A stretch of 64,000 nt of DNA. Origin: Plantibacter sp050587525. Its GTDB lineage: Bacteria; Actinomycetota; Actinomycetes; Actinomycetales; Microbacteriaceae. Below, in pieces: positions 33,947-40,819 of this stretch. Every line of letters begins with the position of its first letter. Position 1 is the stretch's first letter. A program made the translations under genes and the position numbers. The notes under the pieces are model-generated. The model worked only from the letters and a program-made list of their open reading frames with translations. It was not told where the DNA came from and did no database searches. The stretch spans positions 62,001 through 126,000 of the forward strand of contig NZ_JBOBFT010000001.1 of assembly GCF_050587525.1 (NCBI RefSeq). Direction: 5' to 3'.

Positions 33947-34096
33947 CGACAGGCTCAGGGAGCGGATGCCCGGTCACTGAGCTTGTCGAAGTGCCCGCAT
34001 CGCGCATAACTCCTTCAATTCGAGCACGGCCCGACCGCAGACCTCCGGAATCACGCGGATTTCGACCGGGCCCTGCTCCGAATTGAAGGAGTTGTG
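33947..34096. repeat. Short B repeat pair followed by family A copy 6
   Basis: Two facing B units (CTCGACAGGCTCAGGGAGCGG and CACTGAGCTTGTCGAAGTGC) precede family A at 34005-34096, with ends GCATAACTCCTTCAATTCG and CGAATTGAAGGAGTTGTGG. The block lies between the convergent ABC and thiamine operons. Confidence 0.85.
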
Positions 34097-34162
34097 GTGG
34101 TGCGGGGACGGGGTGAGTCGGCGTTCAGAGGGTCGGAGGAGGTCGAGGGAGGTCGTAAGCCG

Positions 34163-35989
34163 TCAGCGTGTGAGCGGGTCCGCGAAGAACGCCTCCTCAT
34201 GCGCCGACGACACCAGGAACGCCTGCCGCATCCGCTCGCGACCCGCATCGGTAGCCCGGACGGCGGCCTCACCCGCGATGTCGATCGCGCGCTGGTTCGA
34301 GATCGCGAACGCCGGGTCCGCATACGTGTCCAGCCACCCTGCGAACGGGTGCTCCGGATGCGACCGGCTCACGAGCCGTTCACCCAGGTCCTGGTAGATC
34401 CAGTAGCACGGCAGCAGTGCGGCGACGACGAGGCCGTAGTCGGTGCTCTCCGCCGCGGTGAGCAGGTGCGACAGATACGCGGCCGTCACAGGTGTCGGTG
34501 CAACGTGTATGCCGCTCTCGGCATGTTCGATCAGCCAGGTCCGATGCAGTTCCATCTCGGCGACGATCGAGCCGCTCGCGCCCTCGGCCCAGAAGGCCTG
34601 CTCCTCGGTGGTCGGCGCGAGCTGGCTCGCCCTCGCGAGCACGCGCGCGTACTCCCGCAGGTAGATCGCATCCTGAGCGAGGTAGTCGGCGAACGCGGTG
34701 CGGTCGAGTGTGCCGTCGGCGAGGGCGCTGATGAACGGGAGCTCGTCGATGCGCGTGCGCAGCGGTTCGATCTCCACCCACCAGGCGTCGGTGATCGATG
34801 CTGCGGCGACCGAGGCCGGATCGGCATCGACCGCCGTGTGGGCGGAGAGGGGTTCCACCGGTCGAGAACTCCCAGGCGCCGCTTCGAGAACCGTCACCGG
34901 AACGGTCACGGCGCCCGCAGCCATCGCGTCGGCCGCGTCCCACAGCTGGGCGAAGTGGTTGATGGGGCCGTTGCCGCCGCCGACCTCGAGCTCGTCCGCA
35001 CGTTCGAGGCTGACGGTCAGCCATGCCTTCGCCTGCCGCAGCGCCTGCTCCCAGTCGCCGGTGCGAGCGACGAGCGTCGCCATCGCGCTCGAGAGCGAGC
35101 AGCCCGTGCCGTGCGTGTTCGACGTCTGCACTCGTGAACCGGCGACCTCGACGACCGTGCGCCCGTCACCGAGCGATCCCGATGCGTCGACGAGCGCGTC
35201 CGGACTCTCAGCACCCTCCAGGTGCCCGCCCTTCACGAGGACGACGACGGAGTTCCGGGCGGAGACCGCGAGCGCCTGGGCGATGGCTCCAGCCCAGTCG
35301 ATTGCGACGGGCTCCCCCGCCAACACGGCCAATTCGGGCAGGTTCGGCGTCACCAGGTCGACGGACGGGAGGAGCGCGAGCACCGCGGCCTCCGCGTCGG
35401 CGCGCAACAGTCGATCCCCACTCGTCGCGACCATCACCGGGTCGAGGACGATCGGACCGAGCGCCGTGCCGCTGGATGCGTTCGCGGCGATCCAGGATCG
35501 GACCGTCTCCACGACGTCGATGCTGCCGAGCATCCCGATCTTCACGGCATCGATCACGACGTCGTCGCTCACCGCATCGAGCTGCGCGCGGAGGAACTCG
35601 GCGGGCGGCGTGTGGACGCTGCGGACGCCGTGCGTGTTCTGCGCGACGAGCGCCGTGACGACGGCCATGCCGTAGCCGCCGTTCGCCGCGATGCTCTTGA
35701 GGTCCGCTTGGATGCCGGCGCCGCCGCTCGGATCGGTGCCGGCGATGCTGAGGATGCGCGGGTGGGGGCCCTTCGACAGGCTCAGGGACCGGGAGTCGGA
35801 GTCAGCTGCATCGCCCTTCGACAAGCTCAGGGACCGAGGATCAGAGGCATCGCCCTTCGACAAGCTCAAGGACCGAGGATCAGAGGCATCGCCCTTCGAC
35901 AAGCTCAGGGACCGGGGGGCGGAGTCAGCTGCATCGCCCTTCGACAGGCTCAAGGACCGGGAGTCGGGCAGGGAGCGGGGATCGCTCAC
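34163..35989 (-). CDS. thiD: ThiD-TenA fusion with repeat-derived N-terminal tail
   Basis: This 608-residue bifunctional thiamine-salvage enzyme has a disordered tail (residues 1-74) made of five RSLSLSKG units translated from B repeats. It is followed by HMP/HMP-P kinase (ThiD, about 75-345: ILSIAGTDPSGGAGIQADLK, then NTHGTGCSLSSAMAT, the anion-hole region) and a TenA domain (about 395-608, ending WLDTYADPAF and SSAHEEAFFADP). ThiD phosphorylates the thiamine pyrimidine; TenA-type domains hydrolyse aminopyrimidine or thiamine. GTG 35989 overlaps the thiE stop (GTGA), and no start codon exists between the repeats and the ThiD core, so the tail should be translated. Confidence 0.92.
   Translation of the reverse strand: MSDPRSLPDSRSLSLSKGDAADSAPRSLSLSKGDASDPRSLSLSKGDASDPRSLSLSKGDAADSDSRSLSLSKGPHPRILSIAGTDPSGGAGIQADLKSIAANGGYGMAVVTALVAQNTHGVRSVHTPPAEFLRAQLDAVSDDVVIDAVKIGMLGSIDVVETVRSWIAANASSGTALGPIVLDPVMVATSGDRLLRADAEAAVLALLPSVDLVTPNLPELAVLAGEPVAIDWAGAIAQALAVSARNSVVVLVKGGHLEGAESPDALVDASGSLGDGRTVVEVAGSRVQTSNTHGTGCSLSSAMATLVARTGDWEQALRQAKAWLTVSLERADELEVGGGNGPINHFAQLWDAADAMAAGAVTVPVTVLEAAPGSSRPVEPLSAHTAVDADPASVAAASITDAWWVEIEPLRTRIDELPFISALADGTLDRTAFADYLAQDAIYLREYARVLARASQLAPTTEEQAFWAEGASGSIVAEMELHRTWLIEHAESGIHVAPTPVTAAYLSHLLTAAESTDYGLVVAALLPCYWIYQDLGERLVSRSHPEHPFAGWLDTYADPAFAISNQRAIDIAGEAAVRATDAGRERMRQAFLVSSAHEEAFFADPLTR
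35769..35960 (-). repeat. Five in-frame B repeats in thiD coding sequence
   Basis: Five copies of CCCTTCGACARGCTCARGGACCG begin at about 35769, 35814, 35853, 35892 and 35937. The spacings are 45, 39, 39 and 45 bases, all multiples of three. On the minus strand each encodes RSLSLSKG. Confidence 0.92.
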
Positions 35990-36804
35990 GCGCGGGCCTC
36001 CGTCCACGCGGCGCGGAAGGCGGCGGCCGCTTGGTCGGGATCATCGGCGGCGCAGATCGCGGAGACGACCGCGAGTCCGGCGGCACCCGCCCGCCGGAGC
36101 GCAGCGGAGTCGTCGAGGGACACCCCGCCGATCGCCACGCACGGCAGCCCGGTCGATGCCGCGAGCGCCCGGAACCCGTCGACCCCGAGCGGTGCGGGGT
36201 GGTCGGGCTTCGTCGAGGTCGGACGGATGACGCCGACGCCGAGGTAGTCGACGGTGCCGGTCGGCAACGCCGCGACGGCCGCGAAATGCGCAGGCGTGTT
36301 GGCCGTGAGGCCGAGCATCGCATCCGCCCCGATGATCCGTCTCGTCTCGAGCACGGGCAGATCGCTCTGGCCGACGTGCACGCCGTCGACTCGCGCGCCG
36401 GCCGCGCGGGCGGCGAGGAACACGTCCACCCGATCGTCGACGAACAACAGCGCCCGCCCATCGATGACGGCGCTCGCCGCGACGGTCAGCTCGAACAGCT
36501 CGCGTGCCGTCCCGGATTTCTCACGCAGCTGGATCGCCGTCGCGCCGCCGTCGACCGCGCGCCCGATGACCTCGAGCACGCCCCGCGGGCCGCTGAGCTC
36601 GCGGTCGGTGACGAGGTAGGTCGACAACGCGTCCGCGTCGAGACGCCCGACACCGCGCGCCCCGCTCCTCGAGCCCTCCGAACCCCCGGTCCCTGAGCCT
36701 GTCGAAGGGCCCGCCACATCCGAACCCCCGGTCCCTGAGCCTGTCGAAGGGCTCCCCGCAGCATCCGCCGACGGCCCCACCCGCACCGCCTCCCCCGCGC
36801 TCAC
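35986..36804 (-). CDS. thiE: Thiamine-phosphate synthase with repeat-derived N-terminal tail
   Basis: This 272-residue enzyme joins HMP-PP and thiazole phosphate into thiamine phosphate. The TIM-barrel core starts at about residue 60 with YLVTDRELSG and contains AIQLREKSGTARELFELTVA, LLFVDDRVDVFLAA, GVHVGQSDLP, GLTANTPAHFAA, YLGVGVIRPTSTKPDHP and CVAIGGVSLDDSAA. The first 59 residues are low-complexity and include two PSTGSGTGG units translated from B repeats 42 bases apart. GTG 36804 overlaps the thiM stop. The core alone matches the usual family length. Confidence 0.93.
   Translation of the reverse strand: MSAGEAVRVGPSADAAGSPSTGSGTGGSDVAGPSTGSGTGGSEGSRSGARGVGRLDADALSTYLVTDRELSGPRGVLEVIGRAVDGGATAIQLREKSGTARELFELTVAASAVIDGRALLFVDDRVDVFLAARAAGARVDGVHVGQSDLPVLETRRIIGADAMLGLTANTPAHFAAVAALPTGTVDYLGVGVIRPTSTKPDHPAPLGVDGFRALAASTGLPCVAIGGVSLDDSAALRRAGAAGLAVVSAICAADDPDQAAAAFRAAWTEARA
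36688..36752 (-). repeat. Two in-frame B repeats in thiE coding sequence
   Basis: Two copies of GGTCCCTGAGCCTGTCGAAG (GGC follows), 42 bases apart, lie within a tandem unit that also includes a CGAACCCCC flank. They are in the opposite orientation to the thiD copies and encode PSTGSGTGG. Confidence 0.9.
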
Positions 36805-37670
36805 GCGATGACCGCCAGCCGCCGCACGGCATCGGCGTCGATGAGCGACAGCTGGTCGAGGAAGGCGACCGAGAAGCTCCCCGGCCCGCGCGATTCGGCC
36901 GCGGCGAGCTGGGCGGCGATCGTGTACGCGGCGGTCGCGGCGACAGTCGTCACGAGCCGGTCCTCGTCGAGGGACGCGAACCCGGCCATGACCGATCCGA
37001 GGGCGCAGCCGCCGCCGGTGACGGCGGTCAACCAGACGTGGCCGTTGCTCACGCGGACGGTGCGTGTGCCGTCGGTGATGACATCGGTCGGTCCGGAGAT
37101 CGCCACGACGGATCCAGCCGTGCGGGCGAGCACGCTGGCGGCTTCGAGGGCGCTCTCGGCCGTGTCGGTCGCGTCGACGCCGCGGCCGCCTGCGCCGAGG
37201 CCTGCGAGCGCGATGATCTCCGACGCATTGCCGCGGATGATCGTCGGGCGCAGCGCGAGCAGTTCCGCGGCGAGCGCCGTGCGGACCGGAAGGGAGCCGA
37301 TCGCGACGGGGTCGAGGACCCACGGCGTCCCCGCATCGGATGCGGCGGCAGCGGCCTCCAGCATCGCCTCGCGGGGTTCGGCGTGCGGTGTGCCGAGATT
37401 GACGAGCACCCCGGAGGCGATGCGGGCGAACGGCCCTGCCTCTCTCGGAATGTCGACCATCGCCGGCGCGGCGCCGAGTGCGAGCAGGATGTTCGCGGTG
37501 AAGTTCGTCACGACGGCGTTCGTGATCGACTGCACGAGAGGGGTGCGCGAACGCAGCTCATCGAGCAGCTCGGCCGAGCGTTGGGCGAGCGCCACCTGGT
37601 CGATGACGTCACCGCCGTCGACGGCCTGGGTGGACGGGTGGGCAGACTGCTGCGGTGTGCGAATGCTCAT
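36801..37670 (-). CDS. thiM: Hydroxyethylthiazole kinase
   Basis: This 289-residue enzyme phosphorylates the thiazole moiety for thiamine salvage. Family motifs are in order: TPLVQSITNAVVTNFTANIL, LGAAPAMVDIPREAGPFARI, WVLDPVAIGSLPVRT, IIRGNASEIIALAG, and TAVTGGGCALGSVMAGFAS with the catalytic cysteine. ATG 37670 is chosen because GAAGGG lies nine bases upstream at the end of a TPP riboswitch. It heads a coupled operon (thiM-thiE-thiD/tenA), each junction being GTGA. Confidence 0.95.
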   Translation of the reverse strand: MSIRTPQQSAHPSTQAVDGGDVIDQVALAQRSAELLDELRSRTPLVQSITNAVVTNFTANILLALGAAPAMVDIPREAGPFARIASGVLVNLGTPHAEPREAMLEAAAAASDAGTPWVLDPVAIGSLPVRTALAAELLALRPTIIRGNASEIIALAGLGAGGRGVDATDTAESALEAASVLARTAGSVVAISGPTDVITDGTRTVRVSNGHVWLTAVTGGGCALGSVMAGFASLDEDRLVTTVAATAAYTIAAQLAAAESRGPGSFSVAFLDQLSLIDADAVRRLAVIA

Positions 37671-37675
37671 TCGCG

Positions 37676-37768
37676 ACATCCCTTCGCTAGTACGAACTAG
37701 ATCAGGTTCGACGGGTGTGTTCTCAGCCCGCTCGATTCGCGTCGGGCACCCCGTGTCACTCGCCACCA
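37676..37768 (-). promoter_or_regulatory. TPP riboswitch (THI element)
   Basis: On the minus strand the leader contains ACACGGGGTGCCCGACG, then GGGCTGAGAACACACCCG, then TCGAACCTGATCTAGTTCG and CTAGCGAAGGGA, all in canonical THI-box order. The 3' end of the aptamer overlaps the GAAGGG ribosome site of thiM. Thiamine pyrophosphate binding should therefore hide the start signal (translational control). Confidence 0.95.
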
Positions 37769-37794
37769 CCCTAGCGCGCCGGTATCGTGATGCC

Positions 37795-38427
37795 GTGACC
37801 GATGACGTGAACCAGTCCGATCCGACCGCCGCTTCCGCACCGACCCCCGTGCCCTGGGGCGTCGGCGTGTGGACGCACGAACCCGCGGAGGCCCGAGAGG
37901 ACGGCGACGAGCTGCTCGTGACGGCCGTCGAGGGAAGCGATGCCTGGCGGCACACCTCCTACGGGTTCGTCCACGATTCCGAGCACGCACTCCTCACCCC
38001 GCTCGCCGCCGACACCGCGGTCGAGGTGTCGTTCACGGCGGCGTTCTCCGCGCAGTTCGATCAGGCGGGCGTGTTCCTCCGCAGCGACGACGAGCACTGG
38101 ATCAAGGCCGGGGTGGAGTTCGCCGACGGGCTGCCGCAGGTGGGCGCGGTCGTGACCGACGTCCGCTCGGACTGGTCCGTCGCCCCCGTCCCGTCATGGG
38201 CCGGCCGTCTGGTCACCGTGCGGGCGAGTCGCTCGGGCGACGCCGTGACGATCCGCGCCCGCGTCGATGAGGAGGCGTGGTCGCTCGTCCGCGTCGCTCC
38301 GTTCGCCGCGGACGCCCTTGTAGCCGCGGGCCCGTTCTGCTGCGCGCCGACCCGCCCCGGCCTCACCGTCCGCTTCCACTCCTGGCACGTCACTCCCGCC
38401 GACGCCGCCCTCCACGAGCCGGCTTAG
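37795..38427 (+). CDS. DUF1349 family concanavalin-like protein
   Basis: This 210-residue protein belongs to the DUF1349 family of small concanavalin-A-like beta-sandwich proteins (yeast regulator of Ty1 transposition Rtt107-independent type and bacterial relatives). Seen are DAWRHTSYGFVHDSEHALLT, the hallmark FDQAGVFLRSDDEHWIKAGV, EFADGLPQVGAVVTDVRSDW and the end LTVRFHSWHV. The activity is unknown; sugar or glycan binding is often suggested. GTG 37795 is used; a second GTG lies 12 bases on. It is divergent from the thiamine operon's riboswitch. Confidence 0.82.
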   Translation: MTDDVNQSDPTAASAPTPVPWGVGVWTHEPAEAREDGDELLVTAVEGSDAWRHTSYGFVHDSEHALLTPLAADTAVEVSFTAAFSAQFDQAGVFLRSDDEHWIKAGVEFADGLPQVGAVVTDVRSDWSVAPVPSWAGRLVTVRASRSGDAVTIRARVDEEAWSLVRVAPFAADALVAAGPFCCAPTRPGLTVRFHSWHVTPADAALHEPA

Positions 38428-38431
38428 CTGC

Positions 38432-39148
38432 CTAGCTGGACGAGCCAGCGCGGTCGCTTCGGCCGTGCACCGGTCTGGCGTTCGCCGGCGGTTCTCCGAC
38501 CTCGTCGACGGTGTGGGTGCCGCAGGCCGTCGTCGTGATGCTGGCCCGCTCGATGCGCGACACGGTGAACCAGCGCATCGCATCACGCAGACGGCACCAC
38601 CCCACCAGGTACCACCGGCCGTTCGTGGAGGCGAACAGCACGGGTTCGACGTCGCGCACCGTCGTCGTTCCGTCTCCAGCCGTGTAGCGGAGGCGGATGA
38701 CTCGCTGCTCGGACATCGCCTCCTCGAGCGCCGATCTGATCGCGCGGGACGACGAGCGGGGCGCGTCGACCCAGACCCGGCCGGCGAGCTCGTCGGCTCG
38801 TGCTCGCGTCGCGGGATCGAGGACGTCCAGGATCTTCCGCACACCGGCCGCAGCCAGATCGGAGTACGGTGCGTCGGGCGCGGCGGACACGGCCGCCATG
38901 AGCGCTACGGCTTGAGCCGGCGACAGGCTGACGGGCGGCAGGGTCGCCCCTTCGGCCAATCCGTAACCACCGCCCGGACCGGGGCGTGACCAGAGCGGTG
39001 CGCCGCTGTTCGCGAGCGCGGCGAGGTCTCGCTTGACGGTGCGCACCGAGACGTCGAATTCCCTTGCCAGCCGCTCGGCAGAGGATCCCCGCGATCCGCT
39101 GCGTCGCAGCATCTCGGAGAGGGCGTGGAGTCGTTCGCTTCGCTTCAC
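38432..39148 (-). CDS. YafY-type WYL-domain transcriptional regulator
   Basis: This 238-residue regulator has an N-terminal HTH_11 domain (RSERLHALSEMLRRSGSRGS, then AERLAREFDVSVRTVKRDLA). A WYL domain follows (about 130-210: RVIRLRYTAGDGTTTVRDVE, then PVLFASTNGRWYLVGWCRLR and WFTVSRIERA). WYL domains bind nucleic acid or small ligands. The start is GTG 39148, where homologs begin (VKRSERLHAL). It is divergent from an alpha/beta hydrolase 73 bases away, its likely target. Confidence 0.9.
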   Translation of the reverse strand: MKRSERLHALSEMLRRSGSRGSSAERLAREFDVSVRTVKRDLAALANSGAPLWSRPGPGGGYGLAEGATLPPVSLSPAQAVALMAAVSAAPDAPYSDLAAAGVRKILDVLDPATRARADELAGRVWVDAPRSSSRAIRSALEEAMSEQRVIRLRYTAGDGTTTVRDVEPVLFASTNGRWYLVGWCRLRDAMRWFTVSRIERASITTTACGTHTVDEVGEPPANARPVHGRSDRAGSSS

Positions 39149-39221
39149 GGTGCAACTCGCAGCACATTCATGACAGAAATAGTGACATACACCTGCGCTC
39201 GACGCCGAGGAGAGTGGAGAC

Positions 39222-39962
39222 ATGACCCCTACGACGAACGCTCCGACCACCATCCTCATCCCCGGCCACTGGCTGGGCGCCTGGGCCTGGGCGGAGGTCC
39301 TCGATCATCTGGAGACGGGCCACTCCCGGACCGTTGCGATGACACTGCCCGGCCTGGACGCTGACGACCCCGACCGCGCCACCGCGACGCTCGACGATCA
39401 GGCCGCCGCGATCCTCGACCTCATGGCCAGCCTCGGTGTCTCCGAGCAACGACCCACGACGCTCGTCGCTCACAGTGGCGCGAACAGCCCCGTCAGCCTC
39501 GTCCTCGACCGCCACCCCGAGCTCGTCCAGCGGGTCGTGTGGGTCGACTCCGGCCCCGTCGCTGCGGGAAGCGTCTTCGCCCCAGACCTCCCGGAGTCAG
39601 TGCAAGAGCTGCAGCTGCCGCCCTTCGACGTCCTCGGCCAGCAGGCGAGCCTCGACGGTCTGAGCGAGGAAGCCCTCGAGCGCTTCCGGGCCCGCGCCGT
39701 CCCGGAGCCCGGCCCCGTGCTCCGTCAGCCCGTCGAACTCACGAACGATGCCAGGCGCACGGTCCCGACCACCCTGGTGTGCTGCTCGGTCCCGAGCGCG
39801 CAGGTGCTGGAGCTGGCCAGGGCGGGTCACGCCATGTTCGCCGAGGTCGCGAGCCTCGAGCATCTCGATGTCATCGACCTCCCGACGGGTCACTGGCCCA
39901 TGTGGAGCCGTCCCCGCGACCTCGCCGAGGCCATCCAGTCGGCGGCGCCAAGGACCAGCTGA
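39222..39962 (+). CDS. Alpha/beta hydrolase
   Basis: This 246-residue hydrolase has the oxyanion region LIPGHWLGAWAWAEVLDHLE, the nucleophile elbow AHSGAN with Ser85 (the GxSxG glycine before Ser is replaced by Ala), and the catalytic histidine in LPTGHWPMW. It resembles salicylate-esterase-like small hydrolases; the substrate is unknown. ATG 39222 starts shortly after GGAGAGTGGAG. The divergent WYL regulator probably controls it. An IS remnant begins directly after its stop. Confidence 0.87.
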   Translation: MTPTTNAPTTILIPGHWLGAWAWAEVLDHLETGHSRTVAMTLPGLDADDPDRATATLDDQAAAILDLMASLGVSEQRPTTLVAHSGANSPVSLVLDRHPELVQRVVWVDSGPVAAGSVFAPDLPESVQELQLPPFDVLGQQASLDGLSEEALERFRARAVPEPGPVLRQPVELTNDARRTVPTTLVCCSVPSAQVLELARAGHAMFAEVASLEHLDVIDLPTGHWPMWSRPRDLAEAIQSAAPRTS

Positions 39963-39965
39963 GCG

Positions 39966-40095
39966 TTGTCGAACTCAACTTCGCGACCTTCAAGCAATGG
40001 CAAGGCATCGCCAATCGCTGCGACAAACTTCACCATCACCTACCGCGTCGGAGCAGTCTTCCGGCTGCCATCACCGTCTGGACCAAAAGCGCCAG
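39966..40095 (+). pseudogene. IS5-like transposase C-terminal remnant
   Basis: Translation gives VVELNFATFKQWQGIANRCD, then KL, then (in another frame) TITYR, then (first frame again) AAITVWTK. This follows the end of IS5-group DDE transposases, where the final catalytic Glu lies in VVER-F---KQWRGIATRYDK, and the tail reads L-ITYR-A-V-AAI--W. The catalytic region is reduced to this tail and carries compensating frameshifts, so it is inactive. It sits between the hydrolase and the accessory operon and marks past insertion at the island's left edge. Confidence 0.65.
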
Positions 40096-40109
40096 TAGGC
40101 ACGGCCTAG

Positions 40110-40147
40110 CGCGAGAGCTACCGGAGGCGCCTCCGATAGCTCTCGCG
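40110..40147. terminator. 38-bp near-perfect palindrome at the operon end
   Basis: CGCGAGAGCTACCGGAGGC and GCCTCCGATAGCTCTCGCG form 19-base arms with one mismatch and no loop. It overlaps the last codons and stop of the metalloprotease gene, so its sequence is constrained by coding as well as pairing. It is a likely transcription terminator for the minus-strand operon, though it lacks a U tract. Confidence 0.55.
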
Positions 40148-40819
40148 GAGGTTGGCTCCGTCACCGATGGGCGCTACGAGTAGGACGAAGTGGCCGAGAG
40201 CGATTGCGAGCCAGGCGAAGTATGGGACCGGGAAGACCCATGCAATCGGGAGCAAGAGCGCGGCGATAAAGAGGGGTGAAGCGGGGCCCGCGATGATGAC
40301 GGCACGGTCTGGTCTGCGAGGAAGGGGGAGTCGGACGAGATGAGACTGGATACCTCTTCGAACCAAATAGGCGGGGGTCTCTGGTCCGGTGATGATGCGG
40401 TAGGCGGCGACATGGCCTGCTTCGTGGGTGAGCACTGATAGCAGGAACATGAGGAGCATCGAGCCGAGGGCGATGAAGGCGCCGAGGGAGAGTAACAATC
40501 CCCCCGCGATGAGAGCGGCAGAGGCACTTAGTTCGGCCGTCATGCCCTTTGCGTTGTGGCTGATCGATAGAGCCAGCGCCGGTAGCAACTTCGGTGGGAG
40601 CAGCTCCGTTCGGTATTGCGGCACAAAGAGGAGAGGAACATGCCTGGTCTTGATCGTGAGGTATCGATACTCACTGATCAGACCGTATTCGTAGGCCAGA
40701 TGACGGTGGTTTTGAGGGATGGTGAGGCTGAGTTCGTCGCTGATCCAAGCCTTCGAGAGGACGTATACCCCAGGGGTCCGGGAGTCGATCGTTCTATACG
40801 CGACGAACATCATCGGCAT
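40118..40819 (-). CDS. Putative intramembrane zinc metalloprotease (M50-like)
   Basis: This 233-residue membrane protein has an HEAGH zinc motif at residues 132-136 inside a hydrophobic helix (about 115-140), GPASP near 178-182, and a second conserved-type motif APIGDG at about 216-221 in the last helix. Site-2 proteases have this layout, with HExxH in one helix and an Asp-Gly motif in a later one. The first 75 residues are soluble. It could cleave a peptide within or next to the membrane, most simply the 82- or 96-residue product of the same operon. The start overlaps the permease gene by 26 bases. No close named family is recognised. Confidence 0.72.
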   Translation of the reverse strand: MPMMFVAYRTIDSRTPGVYVLSKAWISDELSLTIPQNHRHLAYEYGLISEYRYLTIKTRHVPLLFVPQYRTELLPPKLLPALALSISHNAKGMTAELSASAALIAGGLLLSLGAFIALGSMLLMFLLSVLTHEAGHVAAYRIITGPETPAYLVRRGIQSHLVRLPLPRRPDRAVIIAGPASPLFIAALLLPIAWVFPVPYFAWLAIALGHFVLLVAPIGDGANLRESYRRRLR

